Of a stretch of DNA of 64,000 nucleotides, positions 54,774 through 63,249 are shown piece by piece. Source of the DNA: Paenibacillus peoriae. Its GTDB lineage: Bacteria; Bacillota; Bacilli; Paenibacillales; Paenibacillaceae. The stretch spans positions 239,001 to 303,000 of the forward strand of contig NZ_CP092831.1 in the NCBI RefSeq assembly GCF_022531965.1, written 5' to 3'. The notes under the pieces are model-generated. The model ran no database searches. It was given only the letters and a program-made list of their open reading frames with translations, and was not told the DNA's origin. How positions within the stretch are numbered: position 1 is the first letter of the stretch; each line of letters begins with the position of its first letter. Both the position numbers and the translations under genes were made by a program.

Positions 54774-54806
54774 ATTGTTTCTTGTGAAACAAATGTGGGC
54801 TATAAT
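54774..54806 (+). promoter_or_regulatory. marR promoter with MarR-type operator, copy 3
   Basis: ATTGTTTC-TTGT-GAAACAAAT (54774-54794) repeats the operator seen twice before the monooxygenase. A consensus TATAAT at 54801-54806 follows, so the operator covers the -35 region. An ATG at 54819 behind GGAGGAG opens a four-codon frame (MPKE) before the regulator. Confidence 0.65.
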
Positions 54807-54845
54807 GAAAGGAGGAGTATGCCAAAGGAGTGACTACTTGTTCGT

Positions 54846-55349
54846 ATGGAAAAGGCGACATCGGTTCAGCATGTCTATGATTTGCTTATTAAGATGAATC
54901 ATCAGTGGGAGCAGCATCAGCAAAGAGAGAGCATGACCTTTCTCGAAGAAATCCGCGAGCACTTTGATGGAATGACTTCGCTCAATATGACGGATGTACA
55001 CGTTATGGATTGTATCGGGCAGCATGAGCCGATCAATGTTACAACCTTAGCGCAACGAATGGAGCTGAGCAAAGGTACCGTTTCGAAAGTCAGCACCAAG
55101 CTGCTCAAGGAAGGCTGGATTCGCAGAACCCAGCTGAACGACAACAAAAAAGAAATTTATTTTCGGCTAACCCCGTTGGGAAAAAAACTCTTTCTTGTAC
55201 ATGAGCGACTGCATGCTGAGGTACAGCAACAGTTATTTCAATTTTTAAATCGTTACAGCTCAGAAGAACTGAATGTCTTGAAACGTCTGCTGTCCGATGG
55301 TGTAGATCTCTTGGAAGCTATGGAGTGGCAGGGAAAGAGTCTGGATTAA
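54846..55349 (+). CDS. MarR-family transcriptional regulator
   Basis: A 167-residue winged-helix protein; the MarR core spans about 45-140 (INVTTLAQRMELSKGTVSKVSTKLLKEGWI, then FRLTPLGKKLF). Its own promoter and the monooxygenase promoter share one operator motif, so it likely represses both and releases DNA on binding an aromatic compound or on oxidation. The nearest ribosome binding site, AAAGGAG, is 15 bases before the ATG, which is long, so translation may depend on the four-codon frame upstream. Confidence 0.88.
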   Translation: MEKATSVQHVYDLLIKMNHQWEQHQQRESMTFLEEIREHFDGMTSLNMTDVHVMDCIGQHEPINVTTLAQRMELSKGTVSKVSTKLLKEGWIRRTQLNDNKKEIYFRLTPLGKKLFLVHERLHAEVQQQLFQFLNRYSSEELNVLKRLLSDGVDLLEAMEWQGKSLD

Positions 55350-55374
55350 AGAGATATCTAATCATCAACGATGG

Positions 55375-55430
55375 GCACCTGTTTTATCTCCGAGTAATAG
55401 ATACATGAGGAGATGCAGGTGCGTTTTCTC
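55375..55430. terminator. Terminator between marR and the response regulator gene
   Basis: GCACCTG plus ATCTCC pairs with GGAGAT plus CAGGTGC around an AT-rich loop, followed by GTTTTCTCTT. It lies between convergent genes. Confidence 0.7.
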
Positions 55431-56360
55431 TTAATGCAATAGTCGTTTTGCTTCCATATAGAGCACCTGTACGAACTTTTTCGTATTAATGCGGGCTTGG
55501 GACAGTGAAGGCTCCACATTGTTTTGTAGCTCCAGCATTTTTTTGCGGATTTCTGTAAAGTCAAAAAATTTGGATGCATAATTTTCAAATTTAGGATGGG
55601 TATAGTCAGTCAACCCGAGCGATACTATATGGCTTAGCGTCTGGAAAATAGCGCGGCGGACACGCTGCTCCGATGCTTTAATTTCCTTACTCAGCTCTAC
55701 TGCTGAGGCTGAAGCCCCTAACCGTTTGGATGCTACATTAGCAAATATATCCTTCAACGGCGGGAACAGATAGGGAGACAGATTGCCTGTTTCCTCCTCA
55801 TACTGGTCCAGAAATTCCAGCATGTCCAACAAATCCATACTCCCAGCTTCGCCGATCATTCCCATCTCGGAGAGCAGAAACTGCCCGGAAGTTACGATGT
55901 TTCGGGTCGGTTCAATCGTTGCCGTTGGGTTATTCGATGTGAACATCGACAACCCTTGAAGCGTCCGCTGGATATCCGTAATCGACTGCTGCATGCGCAG
56001 ACGCTCAGCCACCTTATGAATAACTGCAATAATCTCCAGTCGATTCAAAGGCTTGGCCACATAATATTCAATACCGAGCGAGTACGCCTCGCCGATCATG
56101 TTTTTGGATTCGATGCGAGAAATCATAATGATTTTGCCGCTGAATTGATCGCCGAGTGCACGCACGGTCTGAATGCCGTCACGAAGCGGCATCAGCAAGT
56201 CAATTAGCAATACATCAATCCGGTTCAGCTCCAGCAGGCCGCTATTCACATAGGAACCATCCTCCGCTTCCCCGATGACTTCCCCTAGACCTTCGTCTTC
56301 AATAATGTCTGCCAGCATAGAACGAATCCCTTGATCGTCATCCACAATATAAAAACGCAT
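55431..56360 (-). CDS. Response regulator, YcbB/GlnL type
   Basis: The REC domain (1-120) has Asp7-Asp8-Asp9, phosphoacceptor Asp54 in IDLLMP and Lys in VAKPLN. The remaining 180 residues are the YcbB-type output domain rather than a common HTH family. In Bacillus subtilis GlnL with kinase GlnK turns on glutaminase and a glutamine transporter. Here the target is probably the divergent symporter gene. It follows the kinase gene by 5 bases. Confidence 0.88.
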   Translation of the reverse strand: MRFYIVDDDQGIRSMLADIIEDEGLGEVIGEAEDGSYVNSGLLELNRIDVLLIDLLMPLRDGIQTVRALGDQFSGKIIMISRIESKNMIGEAYSLGIEYYVAKPLNRLEIIAVIHKVAERLRMQQSITDIQRTLQGLSMFTSNNPTATIEPTRNIVTSGQFLLSEMGMIGEAGSMDLLDMLEFLDQYEEETGNLSPYLFPPLKDIFANVASKRLGASASAVELSKEIKASEQRVRRAIFQTLSHIVSLGLTDYTHPKFENYASKFFDFTEIRKKMLELQNNVEPSLSQARINTKKFVQVLYMEAKRLLH

Positions 56361-56365
56361 CCGGG

Positions 56366-57670
56366 CTATCTTCCTTTCTCCGTCAGTTTCCGTAAAGGCA
56401 ATGTAATTCTAAAAGTGGTCTGTAATCTATCTGTATTCTCTTCCTCAATCTGTTGTAGTTCAATCGTTCCTTCAAGGCTCTCCGCGACCTCACGTACATA
56501 AAACAATCCCATACCGGTCGACGGTTGTCCTTCCTCATCATACTTGGTCGTATACCCTGGTGTGAAGACCATTTCCCGTTTCCGCTGAGGAATACCCGGA
56601 CCGTTGTCGGTAACACTAAATGAAGCTATATCCTCTTTTCCCGGAAGACAGCGAATAGAAACGTCAATCCTTCCGTCGTCCCTCATGGCTTCAACCGCAT
56701 TGGCTGTCAGGTTATTAATAAGTGTCAGAACGGTATAAACATGTAGCTTGGGCAACAAAGGATCGACATCTAGGGTAAAACGAATAGACTTGTCCAGTGA
56801 TTGGGCGTACTTGCTGTTCGTTCGGATGATGAGCTCCCCAAGCTCTTGAGAAGCCATGTAATGCACTCCGCTTTCGGCATCAATCAGCTTGGACAAACCA
56901 GCAAAAATCCGCTGGCTGTCTTTTTTAATCTCGTGAACCTGTCCGGAAATACGAAGTGCCTGTCTGGCGTAATGTTCTCTATCCTTTAGAGATTCATCCT
57001 GTTGCAGTTCACGGTACAGCTCGTAGCTTTCACGAGTGATTTGTTCTGCATGTGACAGCGTTTTGCCTAACTGGACCGACTCCTCATACAAGTCTGATAC
57101 AAGAAGTAAAATTCGCTCCGTCTGCTGTCTTTGTGCCTCTTCATGCTGGACCGATTGATTTAACCGAATCATATTATAAAACCCAAGCACGAAGAAGCTG
57201 CGGATCATAGCCATAAAAGCTACTTTACTGATCTTAATGATGTCCCAGAAATCGCCGTCAATACTCCACCGGACGCTAAGTTCCGACACACTTGCGGCAA
57301 CCTCAATCCCTACAGAGAGGATACCCACACGGAGTGCGCGGTAAGGCTCAGCATTAATGTTAAGGAGCTGGAAGAGCAGACCGTAGACCATGTAATAAAA
57401 AAAGGTAGGGCCATGCAAGATCAGCAACTCTTCGAAGAGAAGACTGGACTGAGTGTAATGATTGAGTAAGATGCGAAAGGCGACTACTGCTATCCCTGCA
57501 AGCACTCCCGATAATGCAGGCGGAATATGACGAATAGATAACAGAAAGAAAAAAAATACAGGCGTACCAAAGCTGAGACGGAATGTATTAGCGAACGGGT
57601 GAATATTCAGCTCACCTGCGAGCGGTACAAATACAAGCATGAGCAGGAAAAGGAGCGTGTTCAACTTCAT
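56366..57670 (-). CDS. Sensor histidine kinase, YcbA/GlnK type
   Basis: A 434-residue kinase with about six membrane helices (1-185), a coiled linker, and a C-terminal ATPase domain with N box (LINNLTANAVEAMRD) and G boxes (TDNGPGIP, GMGLFYVRE). The N-terminal helices likely sense the substrate directly. AGGAGG lies 9 bases before the ATG. With the response regulator it forms an operon divergent from a dicarboxylate/amino acid symporter, so it probably senses glutamate, glutamine or a C4-dicarboxylate. Confidence 0.88.
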   Translation of the reverse strand: MKLNTLLFLLMLVFVPLAGELNIHPFANTFRLSFGTPVFFFFLLSIRHIPPALSGVLAGIAVVAFRILLNHYTQSSLLFEELLILHGPTFFYYMVYGLLFQLLNINAEPYRALRVGILSVGIEVAASVSELSVRWSIDGDFWDIIKISKVAFMAMIRSFFVLGFYNMIRLNQSVQHEEAQRQQTERILLLVSDLYEESVQLGKTLSHAEQITRESYELYRELQQDESLKDREHYARQALRISGQVHEIKKDSQRIFAGLSKLIDAESGVHYMASQELGELIIRTNSKYAQSLDKSIRFTLDVDPLLPKLHVYTVLTLINNLTANAVEAMRDDGRIDVSIRCLPGKEDIASFSVTDNGPGIPQRKREMVFTPGYTTKYDEEGQPSTGMGLFYVREVAESLEGTIELQQIEEENTDRLQTTFRITLPLRKLTEKGR

Positions 57671-57714
57671 CCATATTCACCTCCTGGGTATTCAATCAGA
57701 AAGGCAATGTGAGC

Positions 57715-57751
57715 TAAATTCACAGGCTCGTCGTTAAAGTTTGTGAATTTA
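57715..57751. promoter_or_regulatory. Perfect inverted repeat between the two-component and symporter genes
   Basis: TAAATTCACA (57715-57724) and TGTGAATTTA (57742-57751) are exact inverted copies with centres 27 bases apart. They lie in the divergent control region and could bind the YcbB-type regulator as two half-sites. Confidence 0.5.
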
Positions 57752-57882
57752 TAGAAAAAAATAAATGCAGCTGTAGATAATTGTCGGTTTTTATAGATCA
57801 GATTGTAGTATAAATAACATCATTTGAATATTAAGAACAGCATACTGCAAAAATATACAAATCAGCCAGGGGGGGACACGAA

Positions 57883-59136
57883 GTGAAAAAGATTAATTTG
57901 ACGATGCAAATCTTTATCGGTCTGGCTTTAGGTATTATTATTGGTGCCTTATTTTACGGCAATTCAGGGGTGGAAGTCTACTTAAAGCCAATCGGCGATA
58001 TTTTCATCCGCTTGATCAAGATGATTGTCGTGCCTATTGTGATCTCAACGCTCATTATCGGCGTTGCCGGCGTGGGCGATATGAAAAAACTAGGTAAACT
58101 TGGCGGAAAGTCCATTCTGTACTTTGAGATTGTAACGACAATCGCCATCCTGTTCGGACTGCTTGTTGCCAACCTGGTTCGACCTGGTGACGGCGTGGAC
58201 ATGTCCCACCTGGCGAAGAGTGATATCCATTCCTATGTGGAGACTGCAGAGAAGTCAGGCCATAGCTTTATAGATACGATTGTGCATATTGTTCCTACCA
58301 ATGTTATTCAAGCTCTGGGCGAGGGAGATATGCTCGCTATTATATTCTTCTCCGTACTGTTTGGACTAGGGGTAGCGGCGATTGGTGACAAGGGCAAGCC
58401 CGTGCTGAATTTCTTTGAAGGCGTAGCCGACGCCATGTTCTGGGTAACCAATCAGGTCATGCGCCTGGCTCCGTTTGGAGTATTTGCACTGATTGGAACG
58501 ACAGTGGCCAAGTTTGGGTTGGCTTCATTATGGCCGTTATTGAAGCTTGTTTTGTCGGTGTACGGCTCCATGGCGCTGTTCATTGTGATTGTTTTCGGAA
58601 TTATCGCCAAGCTGTGCGGTACCCGTCTCTGGACCATGATTAAAATTTTGAAAAGTGAGCTGTTGCTTGCATATTCGACGGCCAGTTCGGAAAGTGTTTT
58701 GCCTAAGATCATGGAGAAGATGGAGAAGTTCGGATGTCCTAAAGGAATTACGTCCTTTGTCATTCCGATTGGGTATTCTTTTAATCTGGACGGTTCCACC
58801 CTGTATCAGGCACTGGCTGCGATTTTCATTGCCCAAATGTATGGTATTGATCTGCCAATCACGACACAGATCACGCTGGTACTAGTATTAATTATTTCTT
58901 CCAAAGGTATTGCAGGTGTGCCGGGTGCTTCCTTTGTCGTTTTGCTCGCTACGCTTGGAGCAGTGAACCTCCCGCTGGAGGGTTTGGCTTTTATCGCTGG
59001 TATTGATCGCATTCTGGATATGGCGCGTACGGTAGTTAATGTATTAGGTAACTCGCTTGCCGCTGTGGTCATGTCCAAATGGGAAGGCCAATATGATAAA
59101 GAAAAGGGCGAGGAATACGTTGCTTCAATTAAATAA
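57883..59136 (+). CDS. Dicarboxylate/amino acid:cation symporter (DAACS family)
   Basis: A 417-residue GltP/DctA-type carrier with eight helices and two re-entrant loops; the serine-rich HP1 motif is AYSTASSESVLPK, followed by SFNLDGSTLYQ with the conserved Asn-Leu-Asp, and HP2 SSKGIAGVPGASFVV. It imports glutamate, aspartate or C4-dicarboxylates with protons or sodium. The start is GTG after AGGGGGGG. It is divergent from, and likely controlled by, the YcbA/YcbB-like system. Confidence 0.93.
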   Translation: MKKINLTMQIFIGLALGIIIGALFYGNSGVEVYLKPIGDIFIRLIKMIVVPIVISTLIIGVAGVGDMKKLGKLGGKSILYFEIVTTIAILFGLLVANLVRPGDGVDMSHLAKSDIHSYVETAEKSGHSFIDTIVHIVPTNVIQALGEGDMLAIIFFSVLFGLGVAAIGDKGKPVLNFFEGVADAMFWVTNQVMRLAPFGVFALIGTTVAKFGLASLWPLLKLVLSVYGSMALFIVIVFGIIAKLCGTRLWTMIKILKSELLLAYSTASSESVLPKIMEKMEKFGCPKGITSFVIPIGYSFNLDGSTLYQALAAIFIAQMYGIDLPITTQITLVLVLIISSKGIAGVPGASFVVLLATLGAVNLPLEGLAFIAGIDRILDMARTVVNVLGNSLAAVVMSKWEGQYDKEKGEEYVASIK

Positions 59137-59159
59137 GATATAACGAACTGAATAGTTGA

Positions 59160-59206
59160 CAGAAAGAGCACTTTTGCGCAGTAATGCAAAGGTGCCCTTT
59201 CTGTTT
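59160..59206 (+). terminator. Terminator of the symporter gene
   Basis: CAGAAAG-GCAC-TTTGC pairs with GCAAA-GTGC-CTTTCTG, with small bulges, followed by TTT. Confidence 0.75.
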
Positions 59207-59394
59207 CCAGACTTGTTAGAATTCTTCCTTTTTCGACATTTTTCGATGTTTCCTGTATGGAATTATAGGTATATGGACATGAAAAATAAGTCTTAATGCC
59301 TATGTAATTAAAGATTTAATTATAATGATTCTTAATAAAATTCCGATATTAAATTATACCGTTTTATATATTGGCTTAGAAGGGAAGATCATAT

Positions 59395-60906
59395 ATGTTT
59401 CTCAAGAAAAATGAGTCTCAATCACTTGCTCCTTTAGTAGAAGAAAGCCGCAAACTTTCACAAAGAATACAGCAAAAAGATTACTCTGCTGCAATACAGG
59501 TTTCCTCAGCTTCTCCTGAGGTTCAAGAAATCGCAAACAATGTTAACCAAGCGATAGAGTCCATGAAAAATGATGCTCAACATGTTGATATCCGTTTGAA
59601 GCTTGTTACCAAGGCTATAGAGATTGGCTTATGGGACATGGAGGTCATTGCGGGTGATCCTGTCAATCCAAGTAATACGTTCACATGGTCAGAAGAATTC
59701 CGTTCTATGCTGGGGTATCAGAGCGAAAAGGACTTCCCTAATGTATTAGATAGCTGGTCATCTCGGCTGCATCCCGAAGATTATGACAGGTCTTTGGCAG
59801 AATTGTCTGATCATTTACTGGACTTTACGGGAAAGACCCCTTATGACGTACAGTATCGCTTGAGGCTGAAGCATGGAGAATATCGTTGGTTCCGGGCTAC
59901 CGGAACGACGATCCGTGACCAGCAGGGAGTGCCGCTTCGGATTGCAGGCGCTCTGTTGGATGTGCACGATCAGAAGATTAAGTCTGAGGAGCTTCAGGCA
60001 TTGGTTACAAGATACGATCTCATTAATCGTGTTTTGGTGGAGGCTCCTTACGATGTAAACATTATTGGAGGAGACATTGAGAATCCGGATAGTATATTTT
60101 GGTGGTCACCGCAATTCCGGGCTACGCTGGGCTTTAAGGATGAGCAAGATTTCCCAAGCAAGCTTAGCAGTTGGGCTTCAATTCTGTATCCTGAGGACGC
60201 CGAAATGGCGATTAAAGTTTTGAATGATCATTTAAATGATTATACAGGGCGCACACCTTATGAAATGGAATGTCGTTTGGTGCGTAAGAATGGTGAGCAT
60301 CGCTGGTATTATTGCAGTGGAAAAACATTGCGCGATAGCAAGGGAGTGCCTATTCGGATTGCGGGTACCATTCGTGACATTACAATAGAAAAGGAAAAGC
60401 AGGCTATTGCGGATGAACTCACGCTCAAGATCCAGCATCTCTCCGATTCCATTACGGAAATGGTGAATGGTGTTAATTCGGTTAGTAACCAAGCGCAGGA
60501 GCTGGCTACGGCTCAGGAGCAATCGACAGACGCAGCGAATCAAGCCAAAGTCAGTGCAGAAGAGACACAAAACATTTCCAACTTCATTAAAGAGATTGCA
60601 AATCAAACGAATCTGCTGGGTCTGAATGCTGCCATTGAGGCATCGCGTGCGGGCGAGCAGGGGCGGGGTTTTGCGGTAGTCGCAGATGAAGTGAGAAAAC
60701 TCGCTATTCACAGTGCTGATGCGACCGGAAATATCGAGACCAGTCTGGACGAAATGAAGACACTCATCGAGCGGATTTTGCACAATATCGGGAACATGTC
60801 TACGCTGACACAGACACAAGCCGCCCTAACTCAGCAAGTGAATGCATCTACGGACGAGATCAACAGCATGTCCAAAGCTTTGTTGGATTTCGCGAGAACG
60901 ATGTAA
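59395..60906 (+). CDS. Soluble chemoreceptor with tandem PAS domains
   Basis: A 503-residue cytoplasmic methyl-accepting-type protein without membrane helices. After a short coiled N-terminus come two similar PAS/PAC units (about 70-200 and 210-335), each with WSxxFRxxLGxxxExDFP, LHPED/LYPED and RWxxxxGxxxRDxxGVPxRIAG, an internal duplication. The signalling hairpin is seen as [38 protein letters not shown]. The PAS pair may bind haem, flavin or a metabolite. The signalling domain is short, so it may dock with other receptors. It is monocistronic. Confidence 0.9.
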   Translation: MFLKKNESQSLAPLVEESRKLSQRIQQKDYSAAIQVSSASPEVQEIANNVNQAIESMKNDAQHVDIRLKLVTKAIEIGLWDMEVIAGDPVNPSNTFTWSEEFRSMLGYQSEKDFPNVLDSWSSRLHPEDYDRSLAELSDHLLDFTGKTPYDVQYRLRLKHGEYRWFRATGTTIRDQQGVPLRIAGALLDVHDQKIKSEELQALVTRYDLINRVLVEAPYDVNIIGGDIENPDSIFWWSPQFRATLGFKDEQDFPSKLSSWASILYPEDAEMAIKVLNDHLNDYTGRTPYEMECRLVRKNGEHRWYYCSGKTLRDSKGVPIRIAGTIRDITIEKEKQAIADELTLKIQHLSDSITEMVNGVNSVSNQAQELATAQEQSTDAANQAKVSAEETQNISNFIKEIANQTNLLGLNAAIEASRAGEQGRGFAVVADEVRKLAIHSADATGNIETSLDEMKTLIERILHNIGNMSTLTQTQAALTQQVNASTDEINSMSKALLDFARTM

Positions 60907-60922
60907 GGCTTCATGTAGAAAT

Positions 60923-60951
60923 GAGGCCGGGCCTAAGGTTCGGTCTCTTTA
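60923..60951 (+). terminator. Probable terminator of the chemoreceptor gene
   Basis: GAGGCCG and CGGTCTC form a stem with one wobble pair around an 11-base loop, followed by TTT. Confidence 0.55.
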
Positions 60952-61037
60952 CTGTTTTTGGAAGATGAACTATACTTTTTGAGGATCGATCTAAAAATCA
61001 CCTCATAGTAACTTTATGTGGAAAAGAGGAACATACC

Positions 61038-61400
61038 TTGAGCTTACTTAGTTCAATATTGGTCGGAATTGTAGCTCTGGAACATGTGTACATTCTAATA
61101 TTGGAAATGTTTCTGTGGACGACTCCGCGGGCGATGCGTACGTTCGGGACCTCGAAGGAGCTGGCGGAAGCAAGCAAATCCCTGGCAGCAAATCAGGGGC
61201 TGTATAACGGATTTCTGGCAGCCGGATTGGTGTGGGGCTTGTTCTATCCGGAACCTGTAATCGGGCGGCAAATCCAATTATTCTTTGTCATTTGTGTGGT
61301 AGTGGCTGCGGTATATGGTGCATTAACTGCCAACAAGTCTATTTTATTAAAGCAAGGTCTGCCTGCCATCCTGGCACTAATCAGTTTGTGGATATTCTGA
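61038..61400 (+). CDS. DUF1304 membrane protein
   Basis: A 120-residue protein with four helices matching DUF1304: an early EHVYILILEMFLW, then TPRAMRTFG and NQGLYNGFLAAGL. Function is unknown. The start is TTG with AGAGGAAC about 8 bases upstream. A terminator begins at its stop codon. Confidence 0.85.
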   Translation: MSLLSSILVGIVALEHVYILILEMFLWTTPRAMRTFGTSKELAEASKSLAANQGLYNGFLAAGLVWGLFYPEPVIGRQIQLFFVICVVVAAVYGALTANKSILLKQGLPAILALISLWIF

Positions 61401-61427
61401 AGACACTCTTAACGGGTGTCTTTTTTC
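61400..61427 (+). terminator. Terminator of the DUF1304 gene
   Basis: AAGACAC and GTGTCTT form a seven-pair stem followed by T6. Confidence 0.8.
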
Positions 61428-61489
61428 TAGATTCGATCACATAATGTCTGGAATGCTAATGACAAGGGGAATAAACAGTTTTTGACCGA

Positions 61490-61518
61490 TTGTAAATCCG
61501 ACTATTCCGATTTATAAT
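61490..61518 (+). promoter_or_regulatory. Promoter of the peptide ABC operon
   Basis: TTGTAA (61490-61495) and a consensus TATAAT (61513-61518) are exactly 17 bases apart, 40 bases before the start codon. Confidence 0.6.
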
Positions 61519-61557
61519 AAATTTATTACATACTAAGAGGACACGGGGGCTAGAGCG

Positions 61558-63177
61558 ATGCGTCGTAATTTGACTGGTGTATTGGTATTCATTGTATTGA
61601 TGTTGGTTGTAAGTGCATGCTCCGGCGGGAATTCTGGATCTACGTCTGAGACGAATGGGAATATACCCGGTACAGCTACCACAACAGCTGATAACGGACA
61701 GCCAAAAGACGGCGGCAGCCTGATCATTGGCGTACAAGCTGATCCGGTGGTGCTGAATCCGAACTATGCGGGTGATCGGGTAAGTCTGACGATAGACCAG
61801 GCGATATTCGCACCATTGTTTCAGGTGAACAATGGCAAAAAGACATTTTATTTAGCAGACAGTCTGACTCCTTCAGCAGACAAGCTGACTTATACACTAA
61901 AACTGAAAAAAGATCTGACTTGGCATGATGGCGAGAAGCTGACAGCTGACGATGTTGTTTTCACCATTAACAAAATTTTGGATGAGAAGCAGCACAGCTT
62001 TTTGAGAAGTAATTTTATGGTTAATGGCAAACCGGTTCAGGCGAGCAAGGTTGATGATACAACGGTGGATTTCAAACTTCCTCAGCCAGCTCCTGCTTTT
62101 GAGGCAGCACTGGTACAGGTATCCCCGATTCCGAAGCACATTTTCGAGAATGAAGCGGATATTGAGAAAAGTACAAAAAACAACTCTCCGGTTGGATCAG
62201 GTCCTTTCAAATTTAAAGAGTACAAAACCGGTGAGTACGTTACACTCGAACGGTTCGATAACTATGTTGGCGGAAAGCCGCATCTGGATTCAGTAACATA
62301 CCGAATTGTTAAAGATTCAAATGCTGCGAATTTGGCCCTTCAAAATGGTGAGATTAATGTAAACTATCTCGATCCGCAAAATGTGGAGACCATTAAAGCA
62401 ACAGATAAGTTTGACATTTTCCCTTACAGCGAAGGTCGCTTGGCTTATCTGATGTTTAATGAAAACAGTGATACGAAGCAGTTGAACAAAAAAGAAGTGC
62501 GTCAGGCGCTTTCTTATGCATTAAATCAGGATGAGTTGATTCAAGTTTCCTATGGCTCCAAGGATTATGCAGACACTGCAAAATCTGCTCTGACACAGGA
62601 CGTACTGTATCACACGAACGACGTTGCATTTTTTAATAATGATGTGAACAAAGCAAAAGAGCTGCTGAAATCGGCTGGAGCTGAAGGACTGAAACTGCGC
62701 ATTATCATTCCGGGCGGTAACAAGGTACAGGAAGCACAAGCACTCTATATCCAGCAGAAGTTAAAGGACATAGGCGTTCAGCTGGACGTGAACAGCATGG
62801 ATTCATCGGCATGGTCGCAAAAGTTCGTCGATACGAATGCCAAGGACTTTGATCTGGCGATCAGCGGCTACATCATGGGGTATGACCCTGACGCATATCG
62901 TATTTTGTATAGCACCGGATCATCCTCCAACTATTCGCATTATTCGAATAAGGAAGTGGATAAACTGCTGGAAGAGGGCGCGGGTGAGTCGGATACGACT
63001 AAACGTGGAGAAATTTATAAAAAGGTACAAGAGCTGCTGGCTGAGGATGCTGTCATCTATCCGATTGCTTACACCAAGACTATTGTAGCCTTCGACAAGC
63101 AGTATGGCGGTATTGATCAGGCTGTGCTGAAGCCGGTCGTGATTTTCGAGGATTTGTCCAAAATTTATCACAAATAA
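61558..63177 (+). CDS. Peptide/oligopeptide ABC substrate-binding lipoprotein
   Basis: A cluster C binding protein of the DppA/OppA family (SBP_bac_5). The signal peptide ends in the lipobox VSAC, making Cys21 the lipid anchor, followed by a Ser/Thr/Gly-rich tether. The body has the family's YTLKLKKDLTWHDGEKLTADDVVFT and PVGSGPFKFKEYK. It captures di- or oligopeptides, or less often nickel or a glycoside, for the permease encoded next. A hairpin separates the two genes. Confidence 0.92.
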   Translation: MRRNLTGVLVFIVLMLVVSACSGGNSGSTSETNGNIPGTATTTADNGQPKDGGSLIIGVQADPVVLNPNYAGDRVSLTIDQAIFAPLFQVNNGKKTFYLADSLTPSADKLTYTLKLKKDLTWHDGEKLTADDVVFTINKILDEKQHSFLRSNFMVNGKPVQASKVDDTTVDFKLPQPAPAFEAALVQVSPIPKHIFENEADIEKSTKNNSPVGSGPFKFKEYKTGEYVTLERFDNYVGGKPHLDSVTYRIVKDSNAANLALQNGEINVNYLDPQNVETIKATDKFDIFPYSEGRLAYLMFNENSDTKQLNKKEVRQALSYALNQDELIQVSYGSKDYADTAKSALTQDVLYHTNDVAFFNNDVNKAKELLKSAGAEGLKLRIIIPGGNKVQEAQALYIQQKLKDIGVQLDVNSMDSSAWSQKFVDTNAKDFDLAISGYIMGYDPDAYRILYSTGSSSNYSHYSNKEVDKLLEEGAGESDTTKRGEIYKKVQELLAEDAVIYPIAYTKTIVAFDKQYGGIDQAVLKPVVIFEDLSKIYHK

Positions 63178-63190
63178 GACAGGGTTTTCA

Positions 63191-63222
63191 AAAATAAGCT
63201 GGGCTAACCAGCTTATTTTTTT
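63191..63222 (+). terminator. Hairpin between the binding-protein and permease genes
   Basis: AAATAAGCTGG and CCAGCTTATTT form a strong stem followed by T7, between two genes of one operon. Partial termination or 3' protection would make more binding protein than permease. Confidence 0.8.
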
Positions 63223-63249
63223 CGAAAACAGCAAGGGGAAGGGAAACGT

